A stretch of 64,000 nucleotides of DNA, taken from positions 3,286,001 to 3,350,000 of the forward strand of contig CADCXC010000004.1 of the NCBI GenBank assembly GCA_902806595.1, read 5' to 3'. Of this stretch, positions 53,691 to 64,000 are shown in pieces. Source of the stretch: Pyrenopolyporus hunteri (taxonomy: Eukaryota > Ascomycota > Sordariomycetes > Xylariales > Hypoxylaceae). The position numbers and the translations under genes were made by a program. Position 1 is the first letter of the stretch; every line of letters begins with the position of its first letter. The notes below the pieces were generated by a model. It was not told where the DNA came from. It saw only the letters and a program-made list of their open reading frames with translations, and ran no database searches.

Positions 53691-54190
53691 AATTATAAAA
53701 ATAAATAAAAAAATAAAAAAAAAGAAATTTATTATTATTAATAATTAAAAAAAAGGAATTACGAAAAAAAAAATTATTAATGTAGTTATATAATTTTATA
53801 TTAAAGAATTTACCGTGACGATAATAACGGTAAATATACTTTTATTAAATATTTCGTTATTTTAAATAACGAAAATTTAAAACATATATTTTAAAAAAAA
53901 TATAAATATCGATTAATACGAAGTTAATTAATTACATTTTTATATAAATAAATATAATTAATATAATATTTTTTTTATAATTTTTTTACCACGAAATCAT
54001 ATAATATTTTTCCTTCGATTTATTAATTAACGACCTTTTTATCGCTTAATAATTTATATAAAAAAAACTTTTTCCACGGTTTTTTTATTAAATAATTTTT
54101 TTTTAAATAATTTATATAACATTAATTTTATTACATCGCGTTTATTTTTATTATTATTTTTTTTTTTATTTACGTCCGTATTTATTAATA

Positions 54191-55318
54191 ATTTTATTTA
54201 TAATTCGATATTATTATAAATTTTTATTATCGAAAATAAAAATAATTTATTTATTTATTAAATAATTTTTAATTTAATATATAATTTAATTTAAAAATTT
54301 TTTTATAATTATAATATATGTTATTTTTATCGATATTATATTATTAAATACCTTCGATATATTTAATTATAATAATAACGTTATCGATTTATATTTTTAT
54401 AAAAAAAAATTATTTTTATTATTATATAAATAATTATTTTTATAAATTTATATATTTTATTTTTTATTTATTTTTTAAAAAATAAACTATATTTTTTTAT
54501 TATTATTATAATTTATTATATAAAAACTTTTTTAATTATTTTTTTCATTATATTTAATAAAAATATAAAATTATAAACCTTCGAAAAAAATTTCTTTTAT
54601 TTATTTTTTTTAATTTAAAAGAAATTATTATATAAAATTATTTAAAAGTTTTAAAATAATAGTTAAATTTAAAATTTTATAAAGTTATTTTAATTAAAAT
54701 TTAAAATAAAAAATTTCCGTAAATTTTAAAAAAATTTATAAAAAAATTTTTTATTTAATATTTTTTATAAGTTAATTTTTATAATTACTTTTTTTATTTT
54801 TATATAATTTTTATTATATTTAAAATAAATTAATTAAATTTATTAAACCGTTTTCGATATTAAATAAATCGACGTTATTAATAAAAAAATTTATTAATTA
54901 AAAATTATTTTTTATTTTTTCGTTTCGTTATTTATAAAAATTTTTAGAAATTACCTTTTATATTAAATAAATATATTTTTTATAATAATTATTAACTTTT
55001 AAATTTAATTTATTTTTTTAATTTTTAAAATTTAATATTATCGTAGGAAATATTCGTTATTCTTTTTCGAGAATATATTTATTTAATTATATTTATCGTT
55101 ATTTTATATTATTTATTAATAATTTTTAATTTTTTTTTAATATTATTTCGATTTAATTTCGTTTTATTTTTTTCGAATATATATTATATTAATTTCAATT
55201 TATTATATTTTTTCGATTATTATTTAATTATTTTTATTATTAAAAATTTTATTATAATATATTTATTTATATTAATTTTTAAAATATTTTTATTAAATAA
55301 TATATATATTTATTTATA
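54191..55318. other. AT-rich degraded sequence between B' and E4
   Basis: No gene and no recognisable domain. Composition is the same CpG-residual A/T type. It may be the left part of an element interrupted by E4, possibly family D, but no second copy in the window confirms this. Confidence 0.45.
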
Positions 55319-56245
55319 TTAAAATTACTTTTATAAAATAATATAATAACCTTCGGTTTCTTTCGATTTTTACGATTATTTTATAATTATATGCTTTTTA
55401 ATATAATTATTAATATAACTTTCAATATAATTTTTAATATAATTTTTAATATAATTTTCGTAATATTTTTTAATTTTTATAAAAAATTATCGTAAAAAAT
55501 TATTTTATATTATTTTTCGATAAAGTTATCGTAAAAAATATTTTATATTATCGTTCGATAAAATTATCGTAAATAATTATTCGTATAATTTTTTTATATT
55601 TAATTTTAAATATATAATTCGAAAAGTTTTTCGAAAAATATTATAAAGAATGTATCGAATTAAAATTAAATTTATATAATTAAATTTATATTAATAATTA
55701 AATTTATATTTATAATTAAATTTATATGATTTAAATCTTTTAAAAAAAATTATACGTTAAATTAAAATTAAATTTATATAATTAAATTTATATAATTCGA
55801 ATCTTTCGTGTAAATTTATTTAATTTAATTTTTTAAATTAAATTATAAATTAAATTAAAATTAAAATTATTTAATTCGATTTATTTAATTTAATTTTTTT
55901 AAATTAAATTATATATTAATTTAAAATTAAATTTATACTTATAATTAATTTAATTAATAAAATTATTTATTAAAATATAAATAACTTTAAATATAATAAT
56001 TACGATATATATAACGGTTTAATTAAATAATTTAATTAATTAAATAAAAATATAATATAAATCGTTATATATAATATATACGTAGTTAATTAATATAATA
56101 TAACGTAATATAATATAATATAATATATAATTAATATAACGTAAAAAATATAATTTATAAATTTTTATATAATTAATTTTTATTTTTTTTTTCGATTTTT
56201 TTTTTAAAAAAAATTTAAAATAATATCTCGAAAAAACTTTAAATA
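55319..56245 (-). repeat. E4: family E repeat, inverted, most degraded copy
   Basis: It has the same order as E2, but almost every CpG-independent C and G is gone. Degraded minisatellite units at 55480-55600 (AAAATTATCGTAAA-like), AT arrays at 55650-55920 and the former ACGTT array (now mostly ATAAT) at 56090-56130 remain. It ends near AAACTTTAAATA. Flanks are not resolved. Confidence 0.65.
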
Positions 56246-59200
56246 TTAACTTTATTTTCGAATTTATTCGAAATTTCGATTTCGTAAATTTTAATTTTAA
56301 TTAAAATTTTATTTATTTTTTTATATTTTATTAATTTTTATTACGTAAATTTTTTTCGATTTTATTTTTATATTTATTTTAATTTTTATATTATATAATC
56401 GAAATTATTTTATTCGAATAATTTTAAAATAATATAATTAAATTTAATATCGATTTAAATTAAATTTAACGTTAAATTCTTTTATTTATAAGATTTTTTA
56501 CTAATATTTTTTATAAAAATAATAAAAATAAAACGTTAATATTTCGCTAAATAAATTTGTTTTTAAATTATTTTAAATTATATTTTTTTATTTTATAATA
56601 AATAATATACGTTTATATTTTTTATTATTATATTAAAATCTTTTATATATTTTTATAATATATTCGAAATAAAATTTTTTTTCGATATTTATTATAATTA
56701 TACATATAAATTAAATTTTAATCTCGTAATTTTAAATTTTTATTTTTATTATAATTTAATTATAATTTATTTCGTCGATTTATTTTATTTTATTTAATAT
56801 TTTATTAATATATAAAACCGTTTTATTCGATCTATTTTAAATTATATAATTATCGAAATTTAAAAAATACGATTTATTTTTTATAAATTATAATTTTTAA
56901 ATAATTATTATATTTTTATTATATTTATTTTTTAATATTTACGTTAATATTTTAAATATTTATATTATATTTTAATAAACGATATAAATATTTATTATTA
57001 AATATTTTTAAACGAAATATAATTTATTAAGTTTAATTATATTTAAAATAATTCGAATTTCGTTTTAAATTAAATTATAATAAAAATCGAAAAAATTTCG
57101 AAAAAATTTTGAATTTAAAATTATTCGATTATTATAATTTTTTATTTTTATTTTTTAAATTGCCCTTTTTTAAAAATAATAAAAAGTTTCGAAGCGTTAA
57201 TATTTTTAATTTTATTTAAAATTAAAATCGTATAAATATTAAGTTTTTTTTATATTATAAAAAACCTAAATATTTTTCGTATTATTAAATATAAAATTAA
57301 ATTTAATAATAATTTTTTCGTTATTTAAACCCTTTTTAAATTAACGAAATTTATAAATATATATTTTTTTAACTTTTTTTATTATTTATTAAATTATTAA
57401 ACATTTTTTTTATATTATAAATTTATTATTATAATTACGATATAATAATTAATTTTAATATATTTTTTTTCCGTTTTTATAAATAAAATTTATATATTTA
57501 TTATATTTAATTTATGTTTCGTAATAATTTATAATATATCTAAATTTAAAATATTTATAATTTTATTTTATTTTTATTTTTTTAATAAAAAATTTGTATA
57601 TAAATATTTTAATTTTTTATATTAATTTATTATTATAAAATTATTATACGACTTTTAAATCGTTTATTTTTAATATTAAAATAATATATTTTATTTCGAA
57701 ATTTTTATAATAAATTAATTTAATCTATTTTATAATTTATATATTTTATTTTTTAAATTTATTTAAAAAACTTTTTAAAATTATATATATATTTTTTAAT
57801 TTATTAAATTTAATGTTTTTATTATAATAATAAAATTTTTATTTTTATTAATAATTTATAAATCGAAGGTTTTTTTTATTTTAAATTAATTTATTTTATA
57901 TATTATTGTTTTTTTATAAAACGTAAAAATTATGTCGTTATTTTATAATTGTTTAATTATTACGATTTTTTATTTTTTTATAAATATATTTATTATTTAT
58001 ATTATTCTTTCGAAATTTCTTATTTTTAAAATATTATTAACGTGTTTTTTATAATTTTTTTAATTTTTAAATTAATATTATTAAAATTAAAATTTATTAA
58101 TTTATTAATTTTTTTATTACGATATTTATTTAAACTTTCGTCGAATATTAAATACGTTCGAAAAAAATAATAATATTTAACGAAACGACGTCGTTTTTAT
58201 TTTTTTTTTTAATTTCGTAATGAAATTATTTATTATATTTATTAATTTTTATATTATAATTTTTTATAAAATATCGAATTTGTTTTTATATCGTTTTTTA
58301 TTTATTATATAATATTTATTTATTTTTTCGAATTTTTTTAATTATATTTATTAACGTATAAAATGAAATTTTAATTATATCGATGTTATTTTTATATGTT
58401 TATTTTCGTTTATTTATTTTATTTTATATTTTTTTTCGTTTTTTATTAAAAGTTTATTATATAATACCTTCGAGTATATTTTAATTGCGTTATTTATCGT
58501 AAAATTTATATTTTTTATTACTATTATCGCGAATATAATAATATAATTTAATCGAATTCTTTATTAATTATTACGTAAATTATTAAATTAAATATATATA
58601 TATATTATATTATTTTAATAATTAACCTGTTTTTTTTAAATTAATATATAATTATATTTTTTAAATTTTCGTATAAAAATATAAAATCGTAAAATATTTT
58701 TATTTTTATTTTTATTTTTTTAATATTTTCGATTTTTATTAAATTTAATTTTTATTTCGCGATTTTAATTAATAAATTTTAAAATTTAAATATAAAGTTT
58801 CGATAATAGTTCGCTTTTATCGATTTTAATATATTATTATTATTTTAAATTTTTTATATTTTTATTTTTAAATATTTATTTTAATTAATATTAACGTATA
58901 ATTATTATTTTATTTTTTCGTAAATCTATTTATATATATTTTATTTTTATTAAATTTAATATATTATCGTTAATTCAAATTTTTTATTTATTTAATAATT
59001 TATAATTTATATTAATTTATTTTAATAATTATTATTATTATCAATTAAATAATTCTTTTTATATATTATTATTACTTTTTATAATAATATCGATAATATT
59101 TATATTTTTTCGTAATAATTATAATATTTATTTATTTGTTTATGTATTATTTTTATATCGTATATTTATATATATATTATAAAAATATAAAAGTATATTA

Positions 59201-61640
59201 TTTTATTATTCGATAATAATTTAAGTAAAAATTATCGATTCGAATAAAATTTATTTCGTTATAATTTTTTTCGATTATATTATTGAACGATATAAATCTT
59301 TTTTAAAAAATTTTAAAAGTTTACTTTTTTAATAAATATAATTAAATTTAATAAAAGAAAATTATTTAATGTTTTTTTATCTTTTTTTTATTTATTTTTT
59401 TTCGAGGTTATTTCGAAATCGAAATATTTAATAATCGTTTATTTTATAAATTTTTTATTATAATTATCGTTTTTTAAAATAATTTTGTTATAATTTTTAT
59501 ATATTTATTTTTTATTTAAAAGGTTATTTTTTATTAATCGAAAGTTTATATCGGTTTCGATTATTTAATATTATTTATTTAAATAGATATTTTTTTTAAA
59601 AATTTTTATAAATAATTTTTTTTATATTTTTTTTATATTTATTTAATTATTTTATGATTTATTTTCGTTATATATTATATATTATATATTATTATTTTTT
59701 ATTATTTAAATATATATTATTATTTTTTAATAATATATATAATATATATTTAATTTATAACTATTAAAATATGATTTATTATTAATGAATTTATAAAGTT
59801 TAATTATTTTTTCGAATAAATATCGATAATATTTTATAAACGATATTATCGACGATATTAATTTTATTTTTTTATCCAAGTTTTTTTTATTTTTATTATA
59901 TTTTTATGATATTAATTCAATTTTTTTATAAGTTATTTCGAATATATAAAATAATAATATTATTTTTAAAGTTTTATTAAAATAAATTATAATAGTTTTT
60001 ATATTAAAAACTTTTAACGTTTACGTCGATTTTAATAATTTTAGTTTTTTATATTTTATAAAAATAAAAGTTAAAATATATAAAATTATATTATATTTAA
60101 TATATAAGTTTATAATAATCGAAAAAATTTATCGGAGTAACTTTTGAATTTAAAAATATATTATTATATAAAAGTTTATTTATATATAATAAATTTAACG
60201 TTAATAATAATATTTTTTAAAGCGATATTTTAAAAATTTATATTCGATTATAAGTAATTTTATTTTTTTATTACGTAATATTAATAATAATTATTTATAA
60301 ATTTCGAAAAGTTATTAATAATTAATCGAAATGTGAAGATATCGTTTATTATTTAATAATTTCGATTATTATAAATAAAATCGAATTAAAATTAAATTTT
60401 AAACGAATTTAAAAAAGATATTAATACGAAAATTCGAGGTAAAAAAAGTTTAAATTTTTTTAAACATTTTTTTTTTATTAATCGAAAAATTTTTTATTTA
60501 TTAAAAATAATTACGGCGTTTTCGAAAAAAAATAATAAAACGACTATTATAATATTAATTTATTTATAAATTAAATAAATATTTTATTATTTATAATATT
60601 AATTTATTTAAAAATGTTTAATTATTTAAATTTATTTTTATAATATTTAATATTAAACATTTTACGGTTTCGTTTCGTTATTTTTTTTTTATATATTATT
60701 TCGTTTTTTATTTTTATATTTTTTATAAATTGTTTTTTACGATATTATTTTTAATGTTATTTTATATATCGAAAGTAATTTTTTTTATAAAAATTATTTA
60801 ATTATTATTTTTTTTTTCAATTTAATAAAATGTTTTCGTAATTTTTATAAATAATAAAAGTTTTAAATTTTATTTTTATTTATAAAATAAATTTAATTTT
60901 ATTATATTTCGAATAATTTATAATTATATAATATATTATTTTATATTTTTTATATTCGTATTTTAACGAAACGATTTTTAAAACGTTTTTAAGTTTATTT
61001 TTTTAATTCGCATTTATATATTAACGTATAAATAATTATAATATTATTAATTATAATAATATTATTTTTAACGTTTTATTAATATTAATTATAATTATAA
61101 TTTAAAATTTAATTATATAAAATTAAATAATTTGTTTCGAATTATACGTTTTAATAATTATTATTTTTACGATCGTTTTAAAATTTTTTTTATTTAAATA
61201 TTATTTAATATTTTAAAGTTTTTTATTTTTTATTAACGTATACGTTTTTTATAATCGTAATAATTTTATTTATTTTAAATAGTAATATTTATATTATTAT
61301 TTTTTATTATTTATATTATTAATACATTAAAATATATATTATATTTATTAATTTTATATATAAATTTATATATAATCGTGTTAATATATAATGTATATTT
61401 TATGTATTTTTTTAATCGATTTAATTTTAATTATATTTTTTATTACTTATTTTATTATATTTTATTTATTTTAAAGATGTAAAATATAAAGAATCAATTA
61501 TTAGTTTTACTTTAATTAAATTATTTTAATGGTATAAGTTTTATATAAATGTATATATTATTTTAAAAGTTATTTAAATATAAAGTTAATTTTATATAGA
61601 TGTTAAAAAATGTTAAAAAGTGTTAAAGGGGTATGTAACC
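56246..61640. mobile_element. Unidentified degraded repeat (includes family D)
   Basis: No readable domain. About 57985-58560 is repeated in inverted orientation around element A (28659-29178 and about 20060-20144), so at least this part is a dispersed repeat. The plus strand keeps more G than C outside CpG, especially after 59 kb (for example GTTAAAGGGGTATG near 61624). Ends and class are unknown. Confidence 0.4.
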
Positions 61641-62782
61641 GTAAATAGGGATTATATAATTATTTCGAGTTATTATTTATATTTATATAAATTTAAATAT
61701 ATATTTAAATAATTTTTAAAATAATGTATGTATCGATATAAAATTTATATTATTAAAAAGGTTTAATTAAAGCGAAATTAACGATTTATTTTTTATATTT
61801 TATATTTTTAAAATAAATGGGATATAATAAAATAAATCGTAAAAGGTATAATGGGATATATGTAATTTAAAATGTATAAAAAATTTAATTAAAAAAGTGT
61901 ATTCGTTTTCGAAAAAATTATTTAATTTATTGTATTTTTGTATGAAAATCCGTTAATAAAGTCGAATAAAGGGTAAGAAATGTATTTTTTATATTAATAA
62001 TACGGATAAAAGCCCGATAATAAAAATAAATAATACGAATATTAATGCTTTTACTTTTTAAATAATATTTTTAATATTAACGATATTTTAAATACGTTTA
62101 TATTTTATATTTTAAGTTATTATTATTTAAAAGTTTTTATAAATAATTAAATTATAATAATTATATTAATTATATTAATAAATAACGTTAATTTATAATA
62201 AGTAATTATATTTTTTATTTTTAAAATATTAATTATATATTAAAAAATTAAAATTTTTAAATTATATTTATATTTATTTATAAAATGTTTTAATTTTTTT
62301 TTATTATTTAATAAAAAATTACGTTTCGAATTTTTTTTTATTTTTTTTTATATTACGATTTTTTATAAATTACGAGAAATAAAAAAAATTGAAAAAAACT
62401 TTTATACGTTATTTTCTTTAAATTATAAAATAAATTTAAAAAATTTCCTTTTCGAAAAATACGTTTATTTAATTTTTAAAAAATATTTAAATTTATGTTT
62501 TATTAAAAAATAAAAATATAATTATATAATAAAAATTAATAATAAAAATAATATTTTATATAAAATATTTAATAATTATTAAAATGAAAATTAATTTATA
62601 TAATAAATAATATAATAAATAATATAAATAATAAATAATATAATTAATATAATATAATAAAAATAATTATTATTATTTTTATTTTATATTTATTTTTTTA
62701 TTTTTAATATTTTATAAAAAAATATTATATAATTTAAAAAAATCGATTTATTTTAATTTTATATTATAATTTTTTAAAATTA

Positions 62783-62821
<39 letters not shown>

Positions 62822-63600
62822 CGTAAATTTAAAAACGAAATCGTTTATTTAAAATAAAAAAATTATTTTTTAGTAATCGAAATATTTATAAAATCGATAA
62901 TATTATTATATTTTTAAAAAATATTTTAAAATTATTATTAATTATATTTTTAAGGATAAAATATACGAATCGATTTATTTTTAAAATTTCGAAAAATTAC
63001 GGATTATATTATTATATAAAATAAATAAATAAATATTTAAAATTTATTTCGTAAAATTAAAAAAAATTTTATTATAAAATAAAGTTTTTTATTTATATAA
63101 TAATCGAAATAAATTAAAAAATTATAATATTAAAATATAATTATAGTTTTTTATTTTAAAAATCGATATAAAATTTTTACGATCGAATATTATATATATA
63201 TTTATATTTAAAAAATACATTTTTAATATTATCGATTAATAAAAAAGTTCTTTAATCGTAATTATTTATTTTTTTATACGAAAATTAAAAAATAAAATTT
63301 TTAAAAATAATATAAAATTATTTATAATTATGTCGTACGAAATGTTTAATAATAAACTTTTTAAAAAAATTATTATATATAATTAAAAAAATAATTATAA
63401 ATTTCGATAAAGTAATTAATAAATAATTAATAAATTTATCGTAAATTATAATTAATTAAATTTAATTTAAATCAACCGTATATAATTTAATACATTTTAA
63501 TAAATTTTATAAAATAATGATTTTTTTATTAAATATATTTTCTTACGAATTTATTTATTCAAAAATTAAAACGATTATATAATTTTATTTTTTTTAATAA
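61641..63600. other. AT-rich degraded sequence with (TTA)n microsatellite
   Basis: No gene is seen. An ATT/TTA trinucleotide run of about 12 units lies at about 62783-62820. The rest is CpG-residual A/T sequence without recognisable repeats of the families above. Confidence 0.5.
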
Positions 63601-63610
63601 TTATTTTAAT

Positions 63611-63832
63611 TTAATTTTATTATTAATTTTATTATTAATTTTATTATTAATTTTATTATTAATTTTATTATTAATTTTATTATTAATTTTATTATTAATT
63701 TTATTATTAATTTTATTATTAATTTTATTATTAATTTTATTATTAATTTTATTATTAATTTTATTATTAATTTTATTATTAATTTTATTATTAATCTTAT
63801 TATTAATTTTATTATTAATTTTATTATTAATT
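63611..63832. repeat. 12-bp AT satellite (TTTTATTATTAA), about 18 copies
   Basis: Near-perfect head-to-tail copies, with a single C interrupting near 63797. The regularity is much higher than in the surrounding decayed DNA, so the array probably expanded or was homogenised recently. Confidence 0.9.
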
Positions 63833-63835
63833 AAA

Positions 63836-64000
63836 TTACGATTTTAATACGATTTTTATATATTTACGATTTCTTCGATACTTTATAATTTATACGATTT
63901 TTATACCTTATAATTGATTCGATTTTTATATTTTACGATTTATATAATTTTTATATTTTACGATTTATACGATTTTTATATATTTACGATTTATATATTT
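63836..64000. repeat. Degenerate ~26-bp AT repeat (CGATTTTTATATTTTACGATTTATA type)
   Basis: Six or so imperfect copies contain ACGATTTTTATAT and TTTACGATTTATA. The array runs off the window end. Confidence 0.7.

Larger units (their letters stand above)
45737..54051 (+). mobile_element. C2: Ty1/copia LTR retrotransposon, plus strand, carrying two E insertions
   Basis: LTRs lie at 45737-46011 and 53781-54051 (about 271 bp; the right one starts TGTAGTTATATAA), with the duplication ATTTA at 45732-45736 and 54052-54056. It inserted into the LTR of B'. It carries E2 (47451-48406) and E3 (50129-51101); without them its length is about 6.39 kb, matching C1. From 53160 to 53690 the plus strand reads the copia RNase H: FIDELFTNNKNL, IRSILINEIYVI and KRFIIDIILF, then SYEKRKITEIK and IDIITKNN. 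Internal stops are many. The element order fits Ty1/copia. Confidence 0.85.
37761..54190 (-). mobile_element. B': truncated second copy of element B, split by a SINE and two copia elements
   Basis: Pieces 37761-38271, 45082-45661 and the split LTR (45662-45736 plus 54057-54190) match B from about 35479 to 36828 in the same orientation. Together they keep the 5' LTR and about 1.1 kb of adjoining internal sequence. The rest of the element is missing at the E1 boundary. The LTR halves join to 209 bp, exactly the length of the B LTR. Everything between the pieces is younger inserted DNA. Confidence 0.75.

Noticed and set aside
19221..64000. Mitochondrial DNA as the source of the AT-rich block
   Set aside because: It is joined directly to nuclear genes and contains LTR retrotransposons with target duplications. 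No mitochondrial gene or intron was seen.

Overview
The window reads as nuclear DNA of a filamentous ascomycete (Pezizomycotina; Sordariomycetes is a guess). Spliced genes carry 50-110 bp GT-AG introns with CTAAC/CTGAC-type branch sites. The DNA has a bipartite composition: a GC-balanced gene island at about 0.64-19.2 kb lies between extremely AT-rich blocks at 1-640 and 19.2-64 kb.

Gene island. From left to right it holds: an ERV46-type ER-Golgi cargo receptor (1181-2678, +); a Sel1-repeat protein resembling Dsf2/Nif1 (4556-6866, +); a low-specificity L-threonine aldolase (7627-8951 or 9119, -); a secreted cyanovirin-N-homology lectin (11228-11835, +); an unresolved cysteine-containing small ORF (about 13033-13518, +); a tartrate/D-malate dehydrogenase (13613-14790, -); and a cytosolic leucyl-tRNA synthetase (15543-19079, -). 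I rebuilt the exon structure of six of these by protein-family logic. They look like ordinary, independently transcribed genes with no visible cluster logic. The spacers carry many palindromic ACCTAGGT/TAGGTACC arrays and several micro- and minisatellites.

AT-rich block. 19.2-64 kb has no intact gene. It is a nest of transposable elements destroyed by C-to-T mutation that looks like repeat-induced point mutation (RIP). In the most degraded parts nearly every surviving C or G sits in a CpG, which is not the classic CpA-centred outcome. Despite this I could read several elements with matching target-site duplications (TSDs). A Ty3/gypsy-type element spans 20145-28653 (TSD CGAAA). A second LTR element, probably Ty3/gypsy on the minus strand, spans 29404-36828 (TSD ATCGT). 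A Ty1/copia family has an intact-length minus copy at 38639-45043 (TSD TTAAA) and a plus copy at 45737-54051 (TSD ATTTA). A probable tRNA-derived SINE (38272-38633 plus 45049-45066, 15-bp duplication) received the first copia copy in its tail. A roughly 0.95-kb family, here called E, has four copies and contains a variable-number, CpG-rich, about 39-bp minisatellite and no coding sequence I recognise.

History. The nesting order can be read: element B lies in an E copy; copia C1 lies in the SINE, which lies in a truncated B copy; copia C2 lies in the LTR of that same truncated copy; and two E copies lie in C2. All layers are mutated, so the mutator acted repeatedly or after the last insertion. 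One E copy joins two unrelated host elements, as if it were a recombination point. Family D (57.98-58.56 kb, and reverse-complement pieces around element A) was not identified. The window ends in 12-bp and about 26-bp AT tandem repeats.
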